A stretch of DNA of 37,224 bases, taken from NCBI GenBank assembly GCA_020693225.1, contig JAIMJL010000020.1, positions 1 through 37,224 of the forward strand. The letters are read 5' to 3'. Below, one piece after another: positions 8,067 to 16,089 of the stretch; positions within the stretch are counted from its first letter, which is position 1; every line of letters begins with the position of its first letter. Under the pieces are notes generated by a model, which worked only from the letters and a program-made list of their open reading frames with translations, ran no database searches and was not told the DNA's origin. The DNA comes from Sandarakinorhabdus sp. GTDB lineage: Bacteria; Pseudomonadota; Alphaproteobacteria; Sphingomonadales; Sphingomonadaceae. Made by a program: the position numbers and the translations under genes.

Positions 8067-9944
8067 ATGCCGACGCGGATCAACGAAGCCAATCCCCGCC
8101 CGTTCGGAGAAATCGCCCTTGATACGGTAACGCTGGACATCATCGAGAATGCGCTGCGCAACGCGCGGGTGGAGATGGACGCAACGCTGGTGCGCACCGC
8201 CATGAGCCCCGGCATCCGCGAGCAGGGCGATGCCTTTCCGCTGATCGCCGATCCGTCGGGCAAGATGATCGTGGGCCAGTTCGGCAGCTTCATCGGCGGG
8301 TTCCTCGATGGCTGGGACGGCGAGATCGACGATGGCGACATGATCTTCCTGTCTGACCCCTACAGCTGCGAAGGGGCGATTTCGCATTCCAACGACTGGC
8401 TGGTTTTGTTGCCGGTGTATCGCGACGGGCGGCTGATCGCCTGGACGGCGATGTTCGGGCACCAGAGCGACATCGGCGGCAAAGTGGCCGGATCGATGCC
8501 GATCGATGCGCGATCGATCTTCGAGGAAGGGGTACGGATTCCCCCGGTTAAAATCTGGCGCAAGGGTGAATATAACGAGGATCTGGTGAAACTGGTGATG
8601 CACCAGACCCGCAAGCCGGACTGGTGTGCTGCCGATCTGAATGCGCTGATTGCCTCTTGCCGGGTGGCGGCAAGGCGGATTCACGAAATGTGCGACCGGT
8701 TCGGCGACGATGTCTATGTGTCGGCCACACAGGCCCTTCTGGCGCGCAACCATCGCGCGATGAAGGCGCTGATCGCTATGGCGATTGCCGAGGAGCCGAT
8801 TTCGTTCGAGGACTATATCTGCGACGATGGCGTGGGTTTCGGGCCCTACAAGATCAAGTGCAGCATGTGGCGCGAGGACGACAAGGTGGTGCTGGATTTC
8901 ACCGGCACCGATCCGCAGTCGGCCGCTTCGGTCAACTTCTTCCTCAACGAAAACATGTTCAAGATGTTCTTCGGCATCTACATGATCATGGTGTTCGATC
9001 CGGCCATTTTGTTCAACGATGGCTTCTATGATCTGATCGATGTGCGCATTCCAGAAGGCTCGCTGCTGAAGCCGCGCTATCCGGCGGCGCTTTCGGGGCG
9101 CACGCATGCGCTGGGGCGGATTTTCGACATTCTTGGTGGGCTGCTAGGCCAGAAAACGCCGGAGTTTCTCTGTGCTGCGGGCTTCTCCTCCAGTCCGCAC
9201 CTGATGTTTTCCGGCACCGACCGGGCTGGCAAATGGTTCCAGCTGTTCCAGATCGGCTTTGGCGGCATTCCCGGCCGGCCGATGGGCGACGGGCCGGATG
9301 GCCATTCGCTGTGGCCAGGCTTCACCAATGTGCCGAACGAGTTTCTGGAACGGTATTTCCCGCTGCGCATCGAACGCTATGAGGCGCTGGCCGATACCGG
9401 CGGGGCGGGCCTGCACCGCGGCGGCAACGGCATCCACATGACCTATTGCTTCCTGGAACCGGGCAGTGTTTCGATTCACGACGACCGCTGGTTTGTGCCG
9501 CCGTGGGGTGTGAATGGTGGCGAGCCGGGCGCGCGCGCGCGGAAAATCCTGGAAAAGGCCGACGGCAGCCAGACGATCGTGCCGAACAAGATCGATACGC
9601 TGGATGTGGAGGCCGGCGACCTGCTGCATTTCATCACCTGGGGCGGCGGCGGCTGGGGCGACCCGCTGCTGCGTTCGCCGGAGCTGGTGGCAAAGGAAAT
9701 CCGGCAGGGGCTGGTGAGCGTGGAGGGTGCGCTGCGCTATGGCGTGGTGGTGCGCGATGGTTCGGTGGACGCAGCGGCGACCGAGGCCTTGCGGGCGAAG
9801 ATGCGCAGCGAGCGGGGCGAATTGCCGCTGTTCAACTATGGGCCGGGTATCGATGCGCTTCGCGAGCGGTCGTTGGCGGAAACCGGGTTGGCGGCACCGA
9901 AACAGCCGGTTTGGCGGCAGGAGCAGGCGCTGGCGGCGGAGTAG
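8067..9944 (+). CDS. Hydantoinase B/oxoprolinase (HyuB) subunit
   Basis: The partner subunit of HyuA, expected to carry the site where the phosphorylated or activated substrate is converted. The 625-residue protein shows the family opening LDTVTLDIIENALRNARVEM, a RTAMSPGIREQGD segment (about 50-62), and DPYSCEGAISHSNDW near 95. It also has the characteristic FGHQSDIGGKVAGS and EEGVRIPPVKIW strands, and a C-terminal Gly-rich TWGGGGWGDPL. It has its own strong GAGGAG ribosome binding site 9 nt upstream of the ATG, unlike the overlapped genes before it. No small third subunit gene of the acetone carboxylase type follows. Instead the gene ends directly at a copy of the palindromic repeat. Confidence 0.94.
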   Translation: MPTRINEANPRPFGEIALDTVTLDIIENALRNARVEMDATLVRTAMSPGIREQGDAFPLIADPSGKMIVGQFGSFIGGFLDGWDGEIDDGDMIFLSDPYSCEGAISHSNDWLVLLPVYRDGRLIAWTAMFGHQSDIGGKVAGSMPIDARSIFEEGVRIPPVKIWRKGEYNEDLVKLVMHQTRKPDWCAADLNALIASCRVAARRIHEMCDRFGDDVYVSATQALLARNHRAMKALIAMAIAEEPISFEDYICDDGVGFGPYKIKCSMWREDDKVVLDFTGTDPQSAASVNFFLNENMFKMFFGIYMIMVFDPAILFNDGFYDLIDVRIPEGSLLKPRYPAALSGRTHALGRIFDILGGLLGQKTPEFLCAAGFSSSPHLMFSGTDRAGKWFQLFQIGFGGIPGRPMGDGPDGHSLWPGFTNVPNEFLERYFPLRIERYEALADTGGAGLHRGGNGIHMTYCFLEPGSVSIHDDRWFVPPWGVNGGEPGARARKILEKADGSQTIVPNKIDTLDVEAGDLLHFITWGGGGWGDPLLRSPELVAKEIRQGLVSVEGALRYGVVVRDGSVDAAATEALRAKMRSERGELPLFNYGPGIDALRERSLAETGLAAPKQPVWRQEQALAAE

Positions 9945-10022
9945 TTAGAGCATGTTCCGATCTGGTGGAATCACCAGCCTCGGAAACCCATGCGGAAAAA
10001 CAGGAAGATAGAGCGGCCGTTC
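9945..10022 (+). repeat. Palindromic intergenic repeat, right full copy
   Basis: A direct-orientation copy of the element at 324-402, starting at the base after the hyuB stop codon and running into the stop codon of the convergent antiporter gene. Its core hairpin is perfect: TTCCGA...TCGGAA outside, CTGGTG/CACCAG inside, loop GAAT. The right end contributes a near-palindrome GATAGAGCGGCCGTTCTATC at 10007-10026 that includes the antiporter's TAG. The element fills the whole gap between the two convergent genes and may serve as a bidirectional terminator. Confidence 0.75.
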
Positions 10023-11839
10023 TATCGCGCCGGTTCGGCCATCTCAGCCGGCGGGATTTCGCCCAGCGAGGTGTCGGCCGAGCCGGGCGTCCAGGCCTGG
10101 CCGGGGCGGAACACCGTGTCGCGGCCTGCCATGATGTCGCCGGATGCAACCTGCAGGGAAAGTCGTTCGGAATCGCGGCGGATATATTCCTCGGCAATAG
10201 CGTTGACCGTTTTCGGATCGGTGCCCAGTTCGGTCAGAGAGATCTTGCCTACTTCCACCGCGCCGAGGAACAGTTCGCGCACCGCCAGTTCGATATCGGC
10301 CGATATCAGCCGCATATAGTGGGTGCGATCGTGCGCGCGGGCGACGATCTTCAAATGCGGGAAGGCGGCTCGCACGCCTTCCAGCCGGGCGGGATCCCAG
10401 GCGCGGCCGGTGGTGACAACGAGCAGTTGCGCGGTTGCGGCACCGGCTGCGCGCAACACATCGGGGCGGAAACCATCACCGAAATAGACCTTCCAGCCGA
10501 AGCTGCGCGAGCGTTCGATCTGCTCGGTCTTGGTATCGATCAGCACGACCTCGACGCCGCGCGCGTGCAGCAGCTGGGTGACAATCTGGCCGAAGCGGCC
10601 GTAGCCGATGACGATGGCGGTTCCCGGTGGCGCCGCTTCCGGCCCCTCCAGCTTGCGCGTTGCGGCTTGTTCGGGATCGGGGGCGAAGGTGCGCCACGCA
10701 AGCATCAGCAGCAGCGACGCCAGCATCGACACCGTGACAACCGCTGTGAACAGGGATGCAGCCTGCGAGGTTATCAGGACGCCGGTGACCGCGGCCCCAA
10801 GCAGCACGAAGGCGAACTCGCCGCCTTGTGACAGCAGCAGGCCAAGCGGGAAGGCTTCGCGCCAGGGCGATCCGAAGACGCGCGCCAGCAAGGTGATGAC
10901 GACGGTTTTGGTGGCCAGCACGACCAGCACCAGCAGCAGGACGCGGCCGGGATAATCGAACACCACGCCCAGATTGAGCGCCATGCCGACGGCCAGAAAG
11001 AACAGCCCCAGCAACAGCCCACGGAAAGGCTCGATATCGGCTTCCAGCTCGTGCCGATAGGGGCTGTCTGCCAGCATCACCCCGGCGATGAAGGCGCCGA
11101 GCGCCATCGACAGGCCAAAGCTTGCCATCAGCAGCGCCGAGCCAAGCACCGTCAGCAGGGCGGCGATGACGAAAATGTCGCGCGTGCCCACCTGGCCGAA
11201 GAAGCGCAGCAGCGGGTTGAGGACAAAGCGACCGAGCAGCACCAGCCCGACGATGGCAGCAAGCGTATAGCCGACCAGCGTCAGGCCTTCCGGCGCGTCG
11301 GGCGCTTCGACCCGCGAAAAGGCCGACACGATAATCAGCAGCGGAACGATGGCGATATCCTGCAGCAGCAGGATGGAAAAGGCGCGCTCGCCACTCGGCG
11401 TGTTGAGTTCGCCCTGTTCCTGCAGATATTGCACGATCAGCGCGGTTGACGACAGCGCCAGCGACAGGCCGACGACAAGCGCGGCTTGCCAGGTGAGCGA
11501 TGTGACCAGCAGCAACATGCCGGTGAGCGCCAGGCCGCAGCACACGACTTGCAGGGTGCCGAGGCCGAAGATGTCGCGGCGCAGCGCCCACAATCGGGAT
11601 GGCTTGAGCTCCAGCCCGATCACGAACAGCAGCAGGACGATGCCGAACTCGGCGAATTTCAGCACTGCTTCGGATTCGGTAATCAGGCCGATGCCGTGCG
11701 GGCCGATCAGCACGCCGGCGGTGAGATAGCCCAGCACCGCGCCAAGCTTGAAGCGCGCAAACAGCGGCACCATGATCGCCGCCGCACCGAGATAGATGAC
11801 AGCATCGCGCAACAGATCGGAAGCGGGCGCGCCTGCCAC
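10022..11839 (-). CDS. Kef/CPA2-type monovalent cation:proton antiporter with RCK domain
   Basis: An inner-membrane exchanger of K+ or Na+ for protons. The N-terminal part (about 1-385) is a Na/H-exchanger domain with about a dozen hydrophobic helices, including PLFARFKLGAVLGYLTAGVL and LLLFVIGLELKPSRLW. The C-terminal part (about 405-525) is a TrkA-N nucleotide-binding domain with the Rossmann motif VIGYGRFGQ near 409. A tail of about 80 residues follows. The length of 605 fits KefB/KefC-like proteins. The start is a GTG only 3 nt after the IscU-like gene's stop, with a weak ribosome binding site, so coupling to that gene is likely. Whether it is gated by glutathione adducts like KefC is unknown, and no KefF/KefG ancillary gene is adjacent. 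Confidence 0.93.
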   Translation of the reverse strand: MAGAPASDLLRDAVIYLGAAAIMVPLFARFKLGAVLGYLTAGVLIGPHGIGLITESEAVLKFAEFGIVLLLFVIGLELKPSRLWALRRDIFGLGTLQVVCCGLALTGMLLLVTSLTWQAALVVGLSLALSSTALIVQYLQEQGELNTPSGERAFSILLLQDIAIVPLLIIVSAFSRVEAPDAPEGLTLVGYTLAAIVGLVLLGRFVLNPLLRFFGQVGTRDIFVIAALLTVLGSALLMASFGLSMALGAFIAGVMLADSPYRHELEADIEPFRGLLLGLFFLAVGMALNLGVVFDYPGRVLLLVLVVLATKTVVITLLARVFGSPWREAFPLGLLLSQGGEFAFVLLGAAVTGVLITSQAASLFTAVVTVSMLASLLLMLAWRTFAPDPEQAATRKLEGPEAAPPGTAIVIGYGRFGQIVTQLLHARGVEVVLIDTKTEQIERSRSFGWKVYFGDGFRPDVLRAAGAATAQLLVVTTGRAWDPARLEGVRAAFPHLKIVARAHDRTHYMRLISADIELAVRELFLGAVEVGKISLTELGTDPKTVNAIAEEYIRRDSERLSLQVASGDIMAGRDTVFRPGQAWTPGSADTSLGEIPPAEMAEPAR

Positions 11840-11842
11840 AGC

Positions 11843-12307
11843 CTAGGCTACGATCGCGGGCGTTTGCGCCATTTCTGCCGCCGTTGCTGCCGCCGTTGCC
11901 GCCGCGTCGAAAGCCAGCAGGATGGAGCCGTGCCGCGCGGGGTGGGCGCGCGCCGGCGCAAAGAGTGCGAGCTTTGGAAAGCTGTGCACCAGTGCATCGG
12001 GCAACGGATCGGCCGATTTCAGCCAATCGGCCAATATGCCGTGAAACGATCGCAGCGAAGCGGCGGTTTGGCCGACGACGCCGTGGCCAAGGATGGCAGC
12101 GGAGGCCTGACCGAGGGCGCATGCGCGGACCTGCTGGCCGAAATCGAAGACCCGACCTTCGGCATCCAGGATGACGTCGAAAGTGACCCGGCTGCCGCAG
12201 ATGGGCGAGGTTCTGGTCGCAGTGGCATGCGGCACCTCGAGGCGGCGGGCGTGCGGGATGGAAGCCGCGAGCCGGAGGATTTCGGCATTGTAGAGCGGGG
12301 CGTCCAT
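11843..12307 (-). CDS. IscU/NifU-N-like iron-sulfur cluster assembly scaffold protein
   Basis: Expected to hold a nascent Fe-S cluster supplied with sulfur by a cysteine desulfurase. The 154-residue product has the IscU-type opening LYNAEILRLA and two Cys at canonical positions, C37 in SPICGS and C63 in RACALGQASA. Both are followed by the typical Gly-rich helix. The third Cys of IscU is absent: the matching C-terminal segment reads ARHGSILLAF, so no canonical three-Cys site is present. A low-complexity Ala-rich tail ends the protein. It sits downstream of cysS and upstream of the antiporter in the same-strand run that begins with two cysteine desulfurases. I am fairly sure of the family and unsure whether it really binds a cluster. 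Confidence 0.8.
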   Translation of the reverse strand: MDAPLYNAEILRLAASIPHARRLEVPHATATRTSPICGSRVTFDVILDAEGRVFDFGQQVRACALGQASAAILGHGVVGQTAASLRSFHGILADWLKSADPLPDALVHSFPKLALFAPARAHPARHGSILLAFDAAATAAATAAEMAQTPAIVA

Positions 12308-12379
12308 GGCGGGACTATAGGAAGGGTTTGCGCATGCCGAAACCCCTGTGGCACCTTTTCGGCGGGGTGGCGGGGGCTG

Positions 12380-13681
12380 TCAGGCGCGGCGCCAGCTTGT
12401 GGTGCCGTCTTTGGCGATCGAAAGGGTGATTCCGGCCGCCAGCAGTTCGTCGCGGATCTGGTCTGCTGTTGCCCAGTCCTTGTTTGCCCGCGCCACCCGG
12501 TTGGCCGAAATCCGGTCTTCGATCCACGCGCTATCGCCGCCGGACCGGAAGACTTCGTCGGGACTGCGCTGCAACAAGCCGAGCATGGCGGCACTATCGG
12601 GCAAGGCGGCAACCGCATCCGGGGTGTTCAGATCATCCATGAGGGCGTGAGACACGCGGTCGAGCGTGTTTGCCTGCCCGCGCTCGAGCTTGCCGTAGAG
12701 CCGCTCGACGATGGATTTCGATTGCTCCAGCAGCGCATCCGTCCACATCAGCGGCTGGCGATAGTGCGCGCTGAGCAACGCCAGGCGGATCACCTCGCCC
12801 TGCCAGCCGGCATCGAGCAACTCTCTCGGCGTCACGATGTTGCCGAGCGATTTCGACATTTTCGTTTCGCCCATCTGCAGGAAGCCATTGTGCATCCAGA
12901 TGCGCGACAGCTCCGCGCCGGCGTGGGCGGCGCAGCTTTGCGCGCGCTCGTTTTCGTGGTGCGGGAATTGCAGATCGATGCCGCCGCCGTGGATGTCGAT
13001 CGTTTCGCTTTCCAGCACGCCGCGGATCATCGCGCTGCATTCGATGTGCCAGCCGGGGCGGCCGCGGCCCCAGGGCGACTCCCAGCCGGGCTGGTCGTCG
13101 CGGCTGGGCTTCCAGAGGACGAAATCGCCGGCTTCCCGCTTGTAGGGCGCGACTTCGACGCGGGCGCCGGCGATCATCTCGTCCATCGGGCGCCGGGAGA
13201 GTTTGCCGTAGCTTTCGAACTTGGCCACCTCGAACAGCACATGGCCTTCGGCCGCATAAGCAACACCGCGATCGACGAGAGCAGCGATCATCGCGATCAT
13301 GCCGTAGCTGCCCTCGATATGATCGGTGGCGCGCGGCTCGAAATCCGGCGACAGGCAGCCGAGTGCTGCCATATCGTCCTGATAATATTGCTCAAACTCG
13401 CGCGCAACGGCTTGCGGCGTGCGGTTTTCCGCGACTGCCTTGGCCATGATCTTGTCGTCGATGTCGGTGATGTTGCGGGCATAGCGAACATTGTCTGCGC
13501 CGTGCAGGTGCTGCAGCAGGCGATAGAGCACATCGAACACCACCGGCCCGCGCGCATTGCCGATGTGGGCGCGGCCATAGACGGTGGGACCGCACAGATA
13601 CAGGGTGATCGGCTTGCCCGGCTCTGGCGTGCGCACGGGCTGCTTGCTGCGGGTCAGCGTGTCGTAGAGGTGCAACGTCAT
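12380..13681 (-). CDS. cysS: Cysteinyl-tRNA synthetase
   Basis: Charges tRNA-Cys with cysteine in the cytoplasm. A class I synthetase signature is visible: the HIGH-type motif in GPTVYGRAHIGNARG (about 31-45) and KMSKSLGN near 267. The zinc-binding ligands are C30 (YLCGPT), the Cys of GWHIECSAM, and the His/Glu of FPHHENERAQ. At 433 residues it is shorter than the E. coli enzyme (461). The loss seems to fall in the C-terminal helical bundle, where the stretch after DDLNTPDAVAAL jumps quickly to the AMLGLLQ helix. The C-terminal tRNA-binding part (VARANKDWATADQIRDEL) is kept. The ATG overlaps the cvpA stop by 4 nt (ATGA). Confidence 0.95.
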   Translation of the reverse strand: MTLHLYDTLTRSKQPVRTPEPGKPITLYLCGPTVYGRAHIGNARGPVVFDVLYRLLQHLHGADNVRYARNITDIDDKIMAKAVAENRTPQAVAREFEQYYQDDMAALGCLSPDFEPRATDHIEGSYGMIAMIAALVDRGVAYAAEGHVLFEVAKFESYGKLSRRPMDEMIAGARVEVAPYKREAGDFVLWKPSRDDQPGWESPWGRGRPGWHIECSAMIRGVLESETIDIHGGGIDLQFPHHENERAQSCAAHAGAELSRIWMHNGFLQMGETKMSKSLGNIVTPRELLDAGWQGEVIRLALLSAHYRQPLMWTDALLEQSKSIVERLYGKLERGQANTLDRVSHALMDDLNTPDAVAALPDSAAMLGLLQRSPDEVFRSGGDSAWIEDRISANRVARANKDWATADQIRDELLAAGITLSIAKDGTTSWRRA

Positions 13682-14373
13682 ATGTCGGTGGTTTCGCCCT
13701 TTTCCAGCAGCTTATCCAGCGCCTCGCGATCTTCGGCGGAATAGCCGCCACGTTCCTGCGAAGGCAGGGTGCGCGGATCGAAGCCGGGCGGCAGCGCATC
13801 TGGCTCCACCATCGGGTGGCCTTCGGGCAAGCCGGGGATGGCGATCTTGCCATCGGCCTTTTGCAGCTCATGCACCCATCCGACCATGGCATCGGCGCTG
13901 AGGCCGAGCAGTGGCGCGCTGCGGCTTTCGGTGAGCCATTGCGGCGGGGATCGTTCCGGATCGAACAGGCCGGTGCCGAACTGGGTGAGCAGGAACAGCG
14001 CCGACGCCAGTATCACGCCCTTCACCGCGCCGAAGCCCAGCCCCAGCACCCGATCGATCGGCCCGATGGCGCTGCGCCGGGTGGCGCCACCCACGGTGGT
14101 TGCCAGGATGCGGCCGAGGATCAGCGTTCCGAAAAACAGCAAAAGGAAGGCGATGATAGCACCCGATGCCTCGCCGCCGGTGCGCGGGGCCAGCCAGGCG
14201 GTTGCGTCTTCATGGAAAAAGCGGACGACGACGGCCGCGGCAATCCAGCCCGCCAGGCTGAAGGCTTCCTGGGTAAAGCCGCGCATCAGGCCGCCGATGG
14301 CAAACAGCAGGATGAGCGTGAGCACGACATAGTCGAAGCCGGTGAAGGCGGCGAGATCGGGAGTGGTGGGCAT
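13678..14373 (-). CDS. CvpA-family membrane protein
   Basis: An inner-membrane protein of the colicin V production family, linked in other bacteria to envelope integrity. The exact role here is unknown. The first ~165 of 231 residues have four hydrophobic helices, beginning FDYVVLTLILLFAIGGLMRG and including IIAFLLLFFGTLILG and AVKGVILASALFLLTQF, as in CvpA. The remaining ~65 residues form a polar, Pro-rich tail (for example GLPEGHPMVEPDALPPGFD). The gene begins 9 nt after the radA stop and overlaps cysS by 4 nt, so it belongs to the same transcription unit. Confidence 0.88.
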   Translation of the reverse strand: MPTTPDLAAFTGFDYVVLTLILLFAIGGLMRGFTQEAFSLAGWIAAAVVVRFFHEDATAWLAPRTGGEASGAIIAFLLLFFGTLILGRILATTVGGATRRSAIGPIDRVLGLGFGAVKGVILASALFLLTQFGTGLFDPERSPPQWLTESRSAPLLGLSADAMVGWVHELQKADGKIAIPGLPEGHPMVEPDALPPGFDPRTLPSQERGGYSAEDREALDKLLEKGETTDI

Positions 14374-14382
14374 GGCTTGGCG

Positions 14383-15753
14383 CTACTGTTTGCCTGCCAG
14401 CCGGTCAACCAGTGCGCCGACGGTGGCGCAGGGTGCGACGGTGAGGCCGCCGACGCCCCTGGTATCGGGCGGGGCCAGCGCGCGGGTGAAGCCGAGCTTG
14501 GCGGATTCCTTCAGCCGCAAACCGGCGTGGGCAGCGGCGCGGATTTCGCCGGAGAGCGCGATTTCGCCAAAGGCAATGGTGGCGGTTGGCACCGGCTTGT
14601 CCAGCAGCGCCGATACCAGCGCCGCCGCCACTGCCATGTCGGCCGCCGGATCGATGACGCGGATGCCGCCGGCGGCGTTCAGATAGACTTCGTGGTTGGC
14701 GAAGCTGAGGCCGGCGCGCGCCTCCAGAACGGCGAGCAGCATGGCAAGGCGGCCGCTGTCCCACCCCACCACGGCGCGGCGGGGGGTGGCGCCGCTAGGC
14801 AGGCGCACCGTGAGCGCCTGCAATTCCACCAGCACGGGACGCGTGCCTTCCAGTGCCGGAAACACGACCGCACCGGCGACCGGCGCATCGCGCTGGGTGA
14901 GAAACAGGCTGGAAGGATTGGGGACTTCGGCCAGCCCATCCGATTCCATGGCAAACACGCCGATCTCGTCGGTGCCGCCAAAGCGGTTCTTCACCGCGCG
15001 CAGCAGGCGATACTGGTGCGATCGCTCGCCTTCGAAATAGAGCACGGCATCCACCATATGTTCCAGCACGCGCGGGCCGGCGATCTGCCCATCCTTGGTG
15101 ACATGGCCCACCAGGATCACGCAGGTGCCGGTCTGCTTGGCGAAACCGATCAGCTCCAGCGCGGCCGCACGCACCTGCGACACGGTGCCGGGCGCGCCCT
15201 CAAGCTGATCGGAATGCATGGTCTGGATGGAATCGATGACCAGCAGGGCATAGGCCGGGCCGCTGGCCATGGTGGTGAGGATGTCGCGCACCGAAGTGGC
15301 GGCGGCCAGCTGCACCGGCGCATCGGCGAGGCCAAGGCGACGAGCACGCAGGCGCACCTGATCGGCTGCCTCCTCGCCCGAGACATAGGCGACGCCGAGC
15401 CCGGCGCGGGCCATGCGACCGGCCGCCTGCAACAGCAGCGTGGATTTGCCGATTCCGGGATCGCCGCCAATCAGCACGGCAGAGCCGGGGACCAGACCGC
15501 CACCCAGCGCGCGATCCAGCTCGGCGAAGCCGGTGGGCAGCCGCTGCGGCAATTCGATGCTGGCGTTCAGTGGCAGCATCGCCAGCTTCTGCCCGCCGGC
15601 CTTCAGGCTGTGCTTGGCCGAAAAGGGTGTGGCTGCCGGGGCAGCTTCCTGCTGCAGGCTGTTCCATTCGCCGCAATCGGGGCATTGCCCGGCCCATTTC
15701 GGCTGCGCACTGCCACACGCCTGGCACACATAGCGAAGCTGTGGGCGGGCCAC
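14383..15753 (-). CDS. radA: DNA repair protein RadA
   Basis: A RecA-like ATPase that promotes branch migration during recombinational repair. The 456 residues show the expected order. An N-terminal C4 zinc finger (C10, C13, C24, C27) is followed by a Walker A motif GGDPGIGKST at 96-105, the RadA-specific KNRFG motif at 255-259, and a C-terminal Lon-protease-like domain from about 280. The start is a GTG directly abutting the ferredoxin's TAA stop, with AGGGGC about 6 nt upstream inside the ferredoxin gene. It is translated from the middle of the cysteine desulfurase-ferredoxin-radA-cvpA-cysS run. Confidence 0.96.
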   Translation of the reverse strand: MARPQLRYVCQACGSAQPKWAGQCPDCGEWNSLQQEAAPAATPFSAKHSLKAGGQKLAMLPLNASIELPQRLPTGFAELDRALGGGLVPGSAVLIGGDPGIGKSTLLLQAAGRMARAGLGVAYVSGEEAADQVRLRARRLGLADAPVQLAAATSVRDILTTMASGPAYALLVIDSIQTMHSDQLEGAPGTVSQVRAAALELIGFAKQTGTCVILVGHVTKDGQIAGPRVLEHMVDAVLYFEGERSHQYRLLRAVKNRFGGTDEIGVFAMESDGLAEVPNPSSLFLTQRDAPVAGAVVFPALEGTRPVLVELQALTVRLPSGATPRRAVVGWDSGRLAMLLAVLEARAGLSFANHEVYLNAAGGIRVIDPAADMAVAAALVSALLDKPVPTATIAFGEIALSGEIRAAAHAGLRLKESAKLGFTRALAPPDTRGVGGLTVAPCATVGALVDRLAGKQ

Positions 15754-16089
15754 TTAGCGCCCCTGCATGTTGGTGTGGCCGGCGGGCAGATGCAGGGTGA
15801 GGCTCTCCAGCTCCGCCTGCAGCCAGATCTGGCATGCCAGCCGTGAAGTTGGCCCGGCGTGGGCTGCGAAATCGAGCATATCCTCTTCGTGCACGCTGGC
15901 TTTCGGCAGTTTGGCGAAATCGGCCTGCGCCACCAGCACATGGCAGGTGGAGCAGGCCATCGCCCCCTCGCAGGTGCCTTCCAGCGGCAGGCCGTGCGCC
16001 TGCGCCAGATCGAGCAGGCGCGTGCCCGGCGGGGCCTCGACTGCCAGCGCCGTGGTGCCATCGGGATGAAGGAAGGTGACCATTGTCAT
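15754..16089 (-). CDS. [2Fe-2S] ferredoxin, adrenodoxin (isc Fdx) type
   Basis: A small electron carrier, likely donating electrons in Fe-S cluster assembly or to an oxygenase. The 111-residue protein carries the adrenodoxin-type cluster spacing C40-x5-C46-x2-C49-x36-C86 (GTCEGAMACSTCH ... RLACQ). I chose ATG 16089 because it forms an ATGA overlap with the stop of the upstream cysteine desulfurase. A second in-frame ATG lies two codons later. A longer open frame upstream has no family resemblance. Direct coupling to two cysteine desulfurases argues for a role in cluster biogenesis rather than in a P450 system; no P450 gene is nearby. Confidence 0.92.
   Translation of the reverse strand: MTMVTFLHPDGTTALAVEAPPGTRLLDLAQAHGLPLEGTCEGAMACSTCHVLVAQADFAKLPKASVHEEDMLDFAAHAGPTSRLACQIWLQAELESLTLHLPAGHTNMQGR

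Noticed and set aside
11486-13744. A 752-codon plus-strand frame across the antiporter, scaffold and cysS genes
   Set aside because: It spans three well-supported minus-strand genes and has shadow-type composition.
13816-15846. A 676-codon plus-strand frame opposite cvpA and radA
   Set aside because: Shadow composition, no family motifs, and it overlaps genes with complete diagnostic motifs.
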